Assembly (NCBI RefSeq): GCF_007567505.1
Contig: NZ_CP041783.1
Coordinates: 558,001-622,000, forward strand
Direction of reading: 5' to 3'
DNA length: 64,000 bases
Source: Shewanella donghaensis
GTDB taxonomy: Bacteria; Pseudomonadota; Gammaproteobacteria; Enterobacterales; Shewanellaceae
The notes under the pieces were generated by a model that saw only the letters and a program-made list of their open reading frames with translations, did no database searches and was not told where the DNA came from. How positions within the stretch are numbered: position 1 is the stretch's first letter; every line of letters starts with the position of its first letter. Shown piece after piece: positions 20,498 to 29,671 of the stretch. A program made the position numbers and the translations under genes.

Positions 20498-21517
20498 ATG
20501 AAAAATATCCATATTCGCTGTTCTGTTGTGCCCTTGTTTGTTTCACTATTTATTTCTCTATTTGTTGTACATAACGCAGCAGCCACAACCACTTGGCAGC
20601 AAATAGAAACATCTAACACTTTCTCTGCACGCCACGAAGCAGGTTTTATCAAATTTGAAGATAAGGGTTATTTAATTGGTGGCAGAGGAATAAAAGCCGT
20701 TGATGAATTTGACCCTAATTTGCTAACGTGGCGCCCTTTACAAGCATCCCCCATAGAGCTACATCACTTTCAACCCAGTGTATGGAAAAACAAAATTGTC
20801 ATTGCAGGGGCGTTAACTGGAGCTTATCCCGCTGAGACGCCAGTTGAACATATTTATTATTTTTACCCTAATGAAAACAAATGGGAAAAAGGTCCAGCGA
20901 TTCCACCAGCAAGGTTAAGAGGTAGTGCCGTTGCTGTTGTTAAAAACGATTCCCTTTACCTTATTGGCGGTATTACTAACGGTCACCTAGATGGCAATGT
21001 TAACTGGGTTGATCGCTATGACTTTATTACCAATACCTGGACTATTCTCAATGATGCCCCACACGCGCGAGACCATGCTCAAGCTGCGCTAATTAATAAT
21101 CATATTTATGTTGCTGGGGGACGAAGAACTCTAGGCAAGCACAATCAAGTATTTGAGTTAGTTGAAGGCAAACTTGATGTATTTAATATCGAGACTAATC
21201 AATGGCAAGTAGTGCAAAACGAATTACCAATCCCACGAGCTGGCATTGCAATATTCGCTCATCAAAATAAGTTGATAGTGGTCGGGGGAGAAAGTGCCGA
21301 TCCCAATAAAGCTCATGAAGAAGTTCACTTATTTGATAGCCCATCAAAACAATGGTTTAAAAAGCCTTCTTTAATTCAAGGAAGACATGGGAGCGGTGTA
21401 ATTGAAATAGATGGCTACCTATGGATTGCCTCAGGTTCTGGTATGCAGGGTGGATCACCCGAATTAAATTCAGTTGAACGTATTAAGCTCGATGCTATTT
21501 TTAATAATGATAAATAG
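20498..21517 (+). CDS. Secreted kelch-repeat beta-propeller protein
   Basis: Exported protein with a signal peptide (about residues 1-29, ending NAAA-TT) followed by five or six kelch repeats. The repeats show the Gly-Gly pair and spaced Tyr/Trp, for example GYLIGGRG, LYLIGGITNG, IYVAGGRRT and LIVVGGESA, each followed by the W of the next blade (NTWTIL, NQWQVV, KQWFKK). Such propellers bind glycans or proteins, and a few, such as NanM, are sugar mutarotases. No catalytic assignment is possible here. It is separated by two bases from the nucleoside-hydrolase-like gene and is 210 bases upstream of a cupin lipoprotein. Confidence 0.85.
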   Translation: MKNIHIRCSVVPLFVSLFISLFVVHNAAATTTWQQIETSNTFSARHEAGFIKFEDKGYLIGGRGIKAVDEFDPNLLTWRPLQASPIELHHFQPSVWKNKIVIAGALTGAYPAETPVEHIYYFYPNENKWEKGPAIPPARLRGSAVAVVKNDSLYLIGGITNGHLDGNVNWVDRYDFITNTWTILNDAPHARDHAQAALINNHIYVAGGRRTLGKHNQVFELVEGKLDVFNIETNQWQVVQNELPIPRAGIAIFAHQNKLIVVGGESADPNKAHEEVHLFDSPSKQWFKKPSLIQGRHGSGVIEIDGYLWIASGSGMQGGSPELNSVERIKLDAIFNNDK

Positions 21518-21727
21518 CTTAATAATGACAATGCAATATACCTAAAATTGATAAGTTAATCTGAATCACAGATAAGAATATATGTGTCTCTGGTTATATT
21601 AATACCTGAAAATTTAACAAGTTGGTGAAGGGGCTATTGGATCAGATAAATAGGTAGCCGGCTGAGTACTTTCTTATGAAAGTGCTTAAGTTAAAGTTGG
21701 CAATTTATTTACGATAAGGAACAAGCT

Positions 21728-22246
21728 ATGAAAAATAATCTGTCAAAAATGGCAAAAGTATCGGGATTTTACTTAATTATTTCGATATCTATAACTTTTC
21801 TGACGTCGTGTGCCTTTGTAAAAAATAAAGATTCGAATGAAACTAACGCTATAAATAATGAATCAAATAGTCATATTCAATCTAGTATTGTTAACTTTGA
21901 AAACACCCATAAGACAGCTTACGATGGTAGTGATTTCTACACCTATTTTTACGGCGAAACAATAGGCACCAAGGATGCAATTGTGGGTTTGGCAATTATA
22001 GAACCTAACAATGAAATTCATCCGCCTCACCAACATGCTGAAGAAGAGTATTTATACATTGTAGAAGGTTCGGGTATTTGGACGTTAAACGGCGTAGAAA
22101 CACCTGCAAAAACTGGCGATGTATTGTATGTTTCGCCCTGGGACTTACACGGCATATTTAATACTGGTGATGTATCAATGAAGTTTTTTATTACTCGAGC
22201 AAGTAGTAAAGGCGTTAATGTCGAACAACCATCACAGGTGAAATAA
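21728..22246 (+). CDS. Cupin-domain lipoprotein
   Basis: Lipoprotein with a signal peptide ending in LTSC (lipobox) and a single conserved cupin barrel. Metal-binding residues follow the cupin pattern: H-x-H in PPHQHAEEEY, Glu in the same motif, and His in SPWDLHGIF. Small periplasmic cupins may be metal-dependent isomerases, dioxygenases or binding proteins; nothing in the sequence decides this. AAGGA is placed correctly before the ATG. It shares the AT-rich patch with the kelch pair and may be part of the same exported pathway. A bidirectional terminator follows. Confidence 0.82.
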   Translation: MKNNLSKMAKVSGFYLIISISITFLTSCAFVKNKDSNETNAINNESNSHIQSSIVNFENTHKTAYDGSDFYTYFYGETIGTKDAIVGLAIIEPNNEIHPPHQHAEEEYLYIVEGSGIWTLNGVETPAKTGDVLYVSPWDLHGIFNTGDVSMKFFITRASSKGVNVEQPSQVK

Positions 22247-22268
22247 TAATCAATTTTTAATGCAAAAA

Positions 22269-22308
22269 AAACCAGCAAATCTATTTTTAATAGTATTTTG
22301 CTGGTTTT
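22269..22308. terminator. Bidirectional terminator between the cupin and BCCT genes
   Basis: AAACCAGCAAA (22269-22279) pairs with the TTTGCTGGTTT block ending at 22307 around a T-rich loop, flanked by A and T runs. Confidence 0.82.
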
Positions 22309-22347
22309 ATATTCTACTTAATGGAATTTTAATTAGAACTACAATTA

Positions 22348-23943
22348 TTACTTAGCGTAGTTTTTCCCATGAATATCCATTTCAGATTTTAAGCCCATTG
22401 TTAAGCTTACACACATAGTAAGCAATATAAAGGTGAAGGGTAGACCTGTAGAAATAGTTCCTGCTTGAAGTGCTTGTATCGCTTCAGTGCCACCAACATA
22501 CAATAATACAGCTGCAATAGCGCCTTCAGTGGTTGCCCAGAATATACGTTGTGGGATTGGCGCATCAATCTTGCCACCAGAGGTAATACTGTCAATTACC
22601 AGTGAGGCTGAGTCTGATGAAGTAATGAAGAACACCATAATCAGTACGATTGAAAGCACAGAAATAATCGAGCTCATCGGCATCACGTCATAAGCTTGAA
22701 ATAGCGCTAGTGTAATATCTGTAAGGCCATTCTTCCCTAATTCACCAGCTTGATTGATGATTTGATCAATGGCATTGCCGCCAAATGTTGCCATCCAAAA
22801 GATAGTAATCGCAGTTGGTATTAACAGTACGCCAAGCAAGAATTCTTTTATGGTTCTGCCACGGGAAATACGCGCAATAAACATACCGACACATGGTGAC
22901 CAAGAAATCCACCAAGCCCAGTAAAATACTGTCCAACCATGCATCCAAGCTTCGTCTGCTCGGCCATGTGGATTGCTTAACGGTATGATGTTTTCAATAT
23001 AACCCATGATAGTAATGGGTAAATAGGTCAGTGTGACTGAAAAGGTCATTATGATGATAAATAATAATAACGCGAAAGCGGCCAATAAGTTGATATTACT
23101 GAGTACTTTAACGCCGCCATGCATACCGCGTACAACGGATAAAATAGCTAATGACGTAACAAATGCAACGATGATGAGTTGGGTTGAAATGCCGTTACTG
23201 ATCCCAAATACATGACTTATACCACTTGCTGCTTGCTGCGCGCCTAAGCCAAGCGACGTAGCTAAACCAAATAGTGTTGCCAGTACTGCAAGAATATCAA
23301 TGATATGACCAAACCAACCCCAAGTTCTATCACCTAAAATAGGGTAGAACGCAGAACGCATCGAAAGCGGTAAGCCTTTATTGAATGTGAAAAAAGCCAT
23401 TGATAGCGCGACTACAGCATATATTGCCCAAGGGTGAAGACCCCAATGGAACATGGTTGCACCCAGAGAGGCTTTGATGGCTTCATCAGTAAAGGGCTCA
23501 ACACCACCAGGCGTTTCAAACCAACCTGTAAAATGTGCCGCTGGCTCGGCTATACCCCAAAACATCAGTCCAATTCCCATACCTGCTGCAAATAGCATTG
23601 CCATCCACGAAAATATTGAATATTCAGGGACGGCGTCTTTGCCACCGAGACGGATTTTTCTGAAGGGTGAGATAATTAAGACAATACAAAAAATTAAGAA
23701 AAAGTTTGCAGACCACATGAAAACAACATCAAAGTTATTGATGATTTTCCATTTAGCGCCATCGAGCGCTGCTTTTGCTGTGCTAGGATCAACAGCGAGT
23801 AATGCAATTAGAAAAACGGCAATTAAGCCCGCGCTGATCCCAAAAACAGGGTTGTGGATATCAAACCCCCATTTCTGGATATTATCTTGTCCTACTTCGT
23901 AGTCAGTATTGTTAATACTGTATTTATCGCTAGGTTCGCTCAT
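22348..23943 (-). CDS. BCCT-family transporter, paralogue of 395-1972
   Basis: Second BCCT-family osmolyte transporter, clearly a close paralogue of the first. The N-terminal segment GQDNIQKWGFDIHNPVFG, the GMGIGLMFWGIAEPA motif, the WAWWISWSPCVGMF signature and the SSDSASLVIDSITSGGKID region are nearly the same in both. Differences gather in the external loops and in the C-terminal tail (here ending SEMDIHGKNYAK). In the tryptophan motif this copy has Cys where the other has Phe (SWSPC against SWSPF). Expected in the inner membrane with twelve helices; the substrate is probably choline, betaine or carnitine. It is divergent from the AbgT transporter gene. Confidence 0.92.
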   Translation of the reverse strand: MSEPSDKYSINNTDYEVGQDNIQKWGFDIHNPVFGISAGLIAVFLIALLAVDPSTAKAALDGAKWKIINNFDVVFMWSANFFLIFCIVLIISPFRKIRLGGKDAVPEYSIFSWMAMLFAAGMGIGLMFWGIAEPAAHFTGWFETPGGVEPFTDEAIKASLGATMFHWGLHPWAIYAVVALSMAFFTFNKGLPLSMRSAFYPILGDRTWGWFGHIIDILAVLATLFGLATSLGLGAQQAASGISHVFGISNGISTQLIIVAFVTSLAILSVVRGMHGGVKVLSNINLLAAFALLLFIIIMTFSVTLTYLPITIMGYIENIIPLSNPHGRADEAWMHGWTVFYWAWWISWSPCVGMFIARISRGRTIKEFLLGVLLIPTAITIFWMATFGGNAIDQIINQAGELGKNGLTDITLALFQAYDVMPMSSIISVLSIVLIMVFFITSSDSASLVIDSITSGGKIDAPIPQRIFWATTEGAIAAVLLYVGGTEAIQALQAGTISTGLPFTFILLTMCVSLTMGLKSEMDIHGKNYAK

Positions 23944-24343
23944 GCTTTCTCAATGTTTTATGTGATGAAAGTTATTATCGGCAGAGGTTAACAGACTTTA
24001 ACTCAGATCAATAAGTTGTATTGGTAGATGTTATTGGTTGGCCGATATTCTAAGCTGTTGATCGTTAGCATTTATTGATCCTTATTCCATTACTGCAAAA
24101 TTATTTACACCATTAACTAAAATTCTTCATATGTAATCCGCTTTTTACACATGTAGATAAACTTTTAGAAATACTCCCTATATATCAGTTATTTTAAAAA
24201 ATTTTAAGTTTGTATAAAGGTTGGTTTCATAAACTCATTTTACAAATAATTAAAATAGTGATTTCCTTTGTTGGCTGGCCATAAATGTAGATGGCATTTA
24301 TGCTGTGCTATCAGTCAAAGGGATAATTGAAGGTAGGGATAAT
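23944..24343. other. Divergent promoter region between BCCT and AbgT genes
   Basis: AT-rich, no gene. It must contain both promoters. At 24281-24301 ATAAATG and CATTTAT form a palindrome with a 7-base centre, 43 bases before the abgT start; it may be an operator. Confidence 0.45.
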
Positions 24344-25897
24344 ATGACAGTTAAAAGTGAACCTGCAGAAAAAGCGCCGGGTTTTTTAGGCAGAGCATTA
24401 GATGGCATTGAACGAGTGGGTAATAAATTACCTGATCCAGCAATGTTATTTTTAATATTGATGTTTGCGGTATGGGGTATTTCAGCATTACTCTCAGGTG
24501 TTAGTTTTGACGCTATAGACCCAAGAACAGATAGCCCAATCGTGGTGAACAATTTATTGAGTGCAGATGCATTAACCCACTTTCTCACTTCTATGGTGAC
24601 CACCTTTACTGCATTTGCCCCATTAGGTGTGGTGCTGGTGGCAATGTTAGGTGTCGGTGTCGCTGAGCAATCAGGTTTTATCAATACTGCACTCAAACAA
24701 ATGTTGAGAGTAACCCCTGCGAAATTCCTCACTCCAGCTGTCGTATTAGTGGGTATTATTTCCCATACCGCGACAGACGCGGGTTATGTCGTAGTGATCC
24801 CCCTTGCTGGCGTAATATTTTTCACCGTTGGTAGGCATCCATTAGCGGGAATTGCAGCGGCATTTGCAGGCGTTTCAGGTGGGTTTTGTGCCAACTTCAT
24901 TCCTTCTGGAATCGATCCATTATTGCAAAGCTTTACTCAGGCTGCTGCCCAAATTGTTGATCCAGATATTCAAATCAACCCATTAAATAATTGGTTTTTT
25001 GCAGCGTCATCATGTATTCCAATTACATTAGTTATTTGGTATTTGACTGACAAAGTACTCGAGCCCAGATTAAATCGCACTCACAAGGTTAACCGTGAAG
25101 AAGTCGATTTACCTGCGATGGAAAATGTGACGTCGAAAGAACTTAAGGCATTTAGAATTTCATCAGCAGTAATGTTTGCCGCAATTGTTGGTTTCTTTTC
25201 GTTAGCTATTCCAGAAACATCGACGTTAAGAGATGAAAGTGGCTCTCTCACAAGTTTCAGCGCGCCACTGATGCAATCAATTGTGCCATTAATTTTCATC
25301 TTTTTTGTACTGCCAGGTTTAGTTTATGGTTTTATGACTGGAACCTTTAAAAGTTCTGCTGATGTGGTTCAGGCTATGTCTAAATCAATGAGTGGCATGG
25401 CACATTACATCGTGATGGCATTTTTCTGTGCCCAGTTTGTTGCTGCATTTTCTGCATCAAACCTAGGAGCTTTGATTGCGGTTGAAGGTGCGGGTGGACT
25501 TAAGGCAATGAATTTACCAGCAGAGGTAACCGTTATTGGCATGGTTATTCTAGTGGGTTTTGTGAATTTGTTCGTTGGTTCATCTTCTGCCAAATGGGCA
25601 TTGATAGGACCAGTATTAGTGCCAATGTTGATGCAATTAAATATTAGCCCTGATTTATCGCAAGCGGCTTATCGAGTCGGGGATTCAAGTTCTAATATTA
25701 TTACTCCGTTGATGCCATATTTCCCATTAGTTGTTGTGTATTGCCAGCGTTATGTGAAGGGGATTGGCATCGGTACTTTAATTTCAATGATGTTGCCATT
25801 TAGCTTAGCACTACTGTCTATTTGGAGTACATGGTTACTTATTTATTGGTCAATTGGATTCCCATTAGGTTTAGGCGCAAGTTACACTTACGGGTAA
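24344..25897 (+). CDS. abgT: AbgT-family transporter (p-aminobenzoyl-glutamate type)
   Basis: Inner-membrane transporter of the AbgT family. Family signatures are the N-terminal ALDGIERVGNKLPDP and the C-terminal VGSSSAKWALIGPVLVPM plus RVGDSSSNIITPLMPY. Members import p-aminobenzoyl-glutamate, a folate breakdown product, or export sulfonamides (MtrF/YdaH). Which direction applies here cannot be read. A GTG at 24305 is in frame, but AAGGTAGGGA just before the ATG at 24344 marks the real start (517 residues, E. coli AbgT 508). No abgA or abgB hydrolase genes lie alongside; a convergent DUF885 peptidase gene is downstream. Confidence 0.9.
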   Translation: MTVKSEPAEKAPGFLGRALDGIERVGNKLPDPAMLFLILMFAVWGISALLSGVSFDAIDPRTDSPIVVNNLLSADALTHFLTSMVTTFTAFAPLGVVLVAMLGVGVAEQSGFINTALKQMLRVTPAKFLTPAVVLVGIISHTATDAGYVVVIPLAGVIFFTVGRHPLAGIAAAFAGVSGGFCANFIPSGIDPLLQSFTQAAAQIVDPDIQINPLNNWFFAASSCIPITLVIWYLTDKVLEPRLNRTHKVNREEVDLPAMENVTSKELKAFRISSAVMFAAIVGFFSLAIPETSTLRDESGSLTSFSAPLMQSIVPLIFIFFVLPGLVYGFMTGTFKSSADVVQAMSKSMSGMAHYIVMAFFCAQFVAAFSASNLGALIAVEGAGGLKAMNLPAEVTVIGMVILVGFVNLFVGSSSAKWALIGPVLVPMLMQLNISPDLSQAAYRVGDSSSNIITPLMPYFPLVVVYCQRYVKGIGIGTLISMMLPFSLALLSIWSTWLLIYWSIGFPLGLGASYTYG

Positions 25898-25923
25898 TCT
25901 AATGGTTATTTAATCCAATAACT

Positions 25924-25952
25924 AAAAAGGACTGCAGTTGCAGTCCTTTTTA
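25924..25952. terminator. Bidirectional terminator between abgT and the DUF885 gene
   Basis: The 12-bp perfect stem AAAAAGGACTGC/GCAGTCCTTTTT with loop AGTT serves both converging genes. Confidence 0.92.
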
Positions 25953-25991
25953 ACATTCCATTTTTATTTTTGTTGTTAATTATTAAGTTAT

Positions 25992-27821
25992 TTAAGCTTG
26001 TTGAAGCCTTTGTTCAATATACTGATCAATTATTCGTTCCAGTAAGTCTAAAGGCATTGCACCATTTTTAAGTACTGCATCATGAAACTCACGAATGTCA
26101 TATTTATCTTGCAGTGTATCTTTGGCTTTTTGACGTAACTCTAGAATTTTCATCATGCCGACTTTGTAAGATGTCGCTTGGCCTGGCATCACGATATAAC
26201 GTTCAATTTCTGAAATTACATCACGTTCAGCGCGGCCAGTATTGTCAGCCATGTATTCAATGGCTTCCTCACGAGTCCAACGTTTATGATGTAAACCGGT
26301 ATCAACTACAAGACGAACGGCGCGTAATAACTCATCTGTTAAACGACCAATGTTATCAGCTGGTGTATCCTGAAATCCTTGCTCATATGCTAAACGTTCT
26401 GCATATAGTGCCCAGCCTTCAGAATAAGCAGTAAAAGGAGCGAATCGACGAATTAACGGCATACCTTCTAGCTCCATCGCGATGGACACCTGGAAATGAT
26501 GGCCAGGAATACCTTCGTGATACGCTAAAGTGCGCATGGCATATTTAGGTGAGGTTTTTATGTCATATAAGTTGGCAAAAAAACGACCAGGACGACTACC
26601 ATCCAATGATGGACCTTGATAGTAAGCACCAGGTGCTGTTTTTTCTTTAAATTCAGGAATACGCACAACTTCCATGCCTGCTTTTGGGCGAATGTTAAAG
26701 CTGTCATCTAGACCGTCATTAATTTCATCTAATATAGTTTGGTAATCCACCAGAATTTGAGCTCGACCTTCGTCACTATCCTCATAATAATATTCAGGCT
26801 TATCTGAAAATTCATTCATTGCAGCGAGGTAACCATTGCTGGTATCAATGCCTTCTTGTTGAAACAGCAATAGCATTTCCGCTTGAATACGAGCAACTTC
26901 AGTTAGTCCTAAATCATGAATGTAATCAGGGCTATAATCTGTGGTGGTAAACAGCTTTAAGGCTAATGCATAAGCTTGATCGCCTTGAGGCAAATGCCAA
27001 TATCCGTCATCAGTGCCAGCTTTAGATTTCAATCCTTCAAAATAATTTATAAATAAATCATAAGCGGGATAAATTGAATCTGTAATCGATTGTTCTGTTT
27101 GCGCCAGCAGTTGAGCTTTATCTGTTTCTGATATTTCTTCAGTATCATTGAATTTGGTGACAAGCGAAGTATAAAGAATATTTTCATTTGCCGGTGTCGC
27201 GACAAAACCATGCATTTCATCGAGCACTCTTTGTATGACAAAGCGTGGTGGAATGATATTGCGATCTTCACGCTCTTTAAGTGCTAATAGGTATTGTGAA
27301 AATTTACGATTAAGTTCACCCATACGTGAAAGGTAATTTTCGGCATCTTCTACTGTTGATACTTGATGAGAGGACTCCATAAAGCTTGGAAAGCCGCTTT
27401 GGATGCCAAACATCTGATTTGCTGGATAAGTGTGGTACTGAAACTTTTCGAAGTCATCAATAAGGTTAGTGAAATACAGTGCGATTTCTTTTGATATCAG
27501 CTGGTTTTCATCTAAATCCTTATCTTCATATTGATGCAAACCGTCACGAAAATGCTTCATTTCGTTAAACATAACTTGAGTATTGGCAGGATCAACATCA
27601 TCGAGGTGAGCGTTGTGACCTTTAATCCCAACAGATTCGAGAAAACCAAGAGAGGTTAACCCTTCAGGATCTTCAAATGCCATTTTAACCATTTCTCTAT
27701 CTAGATAAGATCTAAACATGAATGGTTTGTCTGCATACCATTCATGTGCGGCGAAACTAGCACCCATTGTCGCAACGCCTAATGCACTAATTCCTAGCCA
27801 TTTAAGTGATTTTTTAATCAT
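25992..27821 (-). CDS. DUF885 family protein (putative metallopeptidase)
   Basis: Exported or membrane-anchored DUF885 protein of 609 residues. An N-terminal hydrophobic stretch (LGISALGVATMGASFA) acts as signal or anchor. The HExxPGH motif is at H435, E436 and H441 (HEGIPGHHFQ), consistent with a zinc peptidase. It is more divergent from the lipoprotein at 7641-9425 than a recent duplicate would be. AAGGACA precedes the ATG. It is convergent with the AbgT gene; a role in cleaving peptides or conjugates before uptake is possible but not shown. Confidence 0.87.
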   Translation of the reverse strand: MIKKSLKWLGISALGVATMGASFAAHEWYADKPFMFRSYLDREMVKMAFEDPEGLTSLGFLESVGIKGHNAHLDDVDPANTQVMFNEMKHFRDGLHQYEDKDLDENQLISKEIALYFTNLIDDFEKFQYHTYPANQMFGIQSGFPSFMESSHQVSTVEDAENYLSRMGELNRKFSQYLLALKEREDRNIIPPRFVIQRVLDEMHGFVATPANENILYTSLVTKFNDTEEISETDKAQLLAQTEQSITDSIYPAYDLFINYFEGLKSKAGTDDGYWHLPQGDQAYALALKLFTTTDYSPDYIHDLGLTEVARIQAEMLLLFQQEGIDTSNGYLAAMNEFSDKPEYYYEDSDEGRAQILVDYQTILDEINDGLDDSFNIRPKAGMEVVRIPEFKEKTAPGAYYQGPSLDGSRPGRFFANLYDIKTSPKYAMRTLAYHEGIPGHHFQVSIAMELEGMPLIRRFAPFTAYSEGWALYAERLAYEQGFQDTPADNIGRLTDELLRAVRLVVDTGLHHKRWTREEAIEYMADNTGRAERDVISEIERYIVMPGQATSYKVGMMKILELRQKAKDTLQDKYDIREFHDAVLKNGAMPLDLLERIIDQYIEQRLQQA

Positions 27822-28159
27822 GATTGTCCTTAATTCTTATTATCTTAATCCATTGAAGCTAATGATTTGAATAAATTATCAGGATATGAATGTTAACAAT
27901 GGTTTAACATTTAGCGAAGCGATAAACCCATAAATGTGTAACTATTTATTCCAAAAATGAACTTTGGTTATTACTTAAGGTTAGATTTTTGGTTGAAAGC
28001 TTTTAAGCAGAAGACGTGATAATTCGAAGTTAAATAACGACACTTTATTAACAACATTTTGCTAAAACCTGGTTCAATCACAGCCGCTGGAAAATACTAA
28101 CGGCTGTTTAGGATGTTATTTAGCATCATCAGTGAAGTGTTGTCTCATCAAGAGCTATG
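27822..28159. other. Intergenic region between the MATE 3' end and the DUF885 promoter
   Basis: No gene. A short inverted repeat CAGCCG...CGGCTG lies near 28081-28107 but lacks a T run on either strand. Presumably this contains the DUF885 promoter. Confidence 0.5.
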
Positions 28160-29557
28160 TTAGATGGCTTTAATAGCGCTTAACGATTTCAAATCTATTT
28201 GCGCTTGCTGTTCACCTAATAGATTTATACGTCTGACTTCATTTAAGAGCATTGGCGTAAGAATAATGCACAGGGCTATATTGGATAGTGGCACTGCTAG
28301 CCATATGCCATTCACACCAAATATCATCGGTAAAATAATTAAAAATGGAATTTGAATTAACATGTTACCAAAAGATACTGTCAATGATTTTCCACCTTGA
28401 TTTACCGCCATAAAGTACATAGTGGTCACAAATATTATTCCGTCTAATATCAACGCGAATAAATGTAATCTGATACCGATAAGTGTCTCAGCCATTAATT
28501 CTGCTTCACCTTGGCTAAAGAAATGAACCACCATTTCTGGAAATATATTAAGTACCACTACAATTGTGAGTCCCAGTGCGCAGACTAATTTTAACGCCAA
28601 TATCACAGTGGCTTTAATATTGTGCACTTGTTTTGCACCATAATAATAACTCACAGGAGGTTGCATACCGCTAGCAATACCTTCCGCCAACAAATAAAAC
28701 AGTGTCGCGATATAACCAATAATAGCGAAGGCTGCGACATGAATCGCGGAACCATAAAGCATGAATAAATAGTTATGTAATGCAATGATGAAACTGAAGT
28801 ACATAAACATGAATAAGCTAGATACTCCTAGCTTAAGTATTGAGTAGGTTTGTGTCTGGTTAATGGATTTTAGATTGAATTGTATTTTAGTATTCGATTT
28901 ACTCGAATAGAAGTAGCTTATACCAAGCATAACAACGATGGCTTGAGAGATAAGCGTTGCAATAGCTGCACCTTGTAAACCTAATGGGATGACGGCGATC
29001 AATAGGTAATCTAAACCGATATTAATGACAGCACCTAACATCATAAGCTGCGTAGCGATTGCTGGATTCTCATCATTTCTTATTAATAAAGGAAGTGCAG
29101 TTGCAGCTGTAGTAAAGAATGCGCCGTAGGCAAACACATCGATATAATCTAATGCCATGGCATAGTTGTGACCTTCTGCTTTTTGTAACAGTAGTAAGTT
29201 GTCACCAAAAAAGTGGATAAATATGGCTGCGAGTACACTAAATATAATAACCAGAAAAAGCGCATTACTGATAACGCTTTGCGCCTTGGAATAATCATTT
29301 TCACCTCGGCTAATGGACAGTAAACTACCTGCGCCCATGCCAATCATCATACCAACACCAATGATACAGGCGATGATGGGCCAAGCGAGGTTAATACCAG
29401 CGAGCCCTTCAAAACCAATATAATGTCCAACAAACATGCCATCGATGATTTGATAAAGGCCACTAACCAGCATCGCGGCGATGGAAGGAATGGCGTATTT
29501 CCAAAAATGTTGGTTAACATTTTCTGGATTGACTTTGGCTGTACTGAATAATGACAT
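28160..29557 (-). CDS. MATE-family multidrug/metabolite efflux transporter
   Basis: Twelve-helix inner-membrane antiporter of the MATE family (465 residues). The N-terminal half has the typical PSIAAMLVSGLYQIIDGMFVG pattern, and the repeat in the C-terminal half ends in a basic tail. MATE proteins extrude cationic drugs or metabolites with Na+ or H+; the substrate is unknown. It is transcribed divergently from a LysR-type regulator 114 bases away with a palindrome between them, the usual arrangement for a regulator and its target. Confidence 0.9.
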   Translation of the reverse strand: MSLFSTAKVNPENVNQHFWKYAIPSIAAMLVSGLYQIIDGMFVGHYIGFEGLAGINLAWPIIACIIGVGMMIGMGAGSLLSISRGENDYSKAQSVISNALFLVIIFSVLAAIFIHFFGDNLLLLQKAEGHNYAMALDYIDVFAYGAFFTTAATALPLLIRNDENPAIATQLMMLGAVINIGLDYLLIAVIPLGLQGAAIATLISQAIVVMLGISYFYSSKSNTKIQFNLKSINQTQTYSILKLGVSSLFMFMYFSFIIALHNYLFMLYGSAIHVAAFAIIGYIATLFYLLAEGIASGMQPPVSYYYGAKQVHNIKATVILALKLVCALGLTIVVVLNIFPEMVVHFFSQGEAELMAETLIGIRLHLFALILDGIIFVTTMYFMAVNQGGKSLTVSFGNMLIQIPFLIILPMIFGVNGIWLAVPLSNIALCIILTPMLLNEVRRINLLGEQQAQIDLKSLSAIKAI

Positions 29558-29597
29558 TTTAAATGACTCACTGTGAATGAATCGTCATTATCCTCAT

Positions 29598-29612
29598 TAT
29601 TGAGATACAATA
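29598..29612. promoter_or_regulatory. Candidate LysR-type operator
   Basis: TATTG-AGATA-CAATA is a perfect 5-base-arm palindrome in the gap between the divergent MATE and LysR genes. Spacing and length fit the T-N11-A class of LysR-type sites only loosely. Confidence 0.45.
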
Positions 29613-29671
29613 AAGTTAGTTACTATCCGGATATCGGATGGGTAGGTATGAAAGACAAAAGAGTCAATGAT

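Noticed and set aside
24298..24732. 144-codon minus-strand frame in the AbgT gene
   Set aside because: Antisense shadow of a conserved transporter; low-complexity Ser/Thr/Asn composition.
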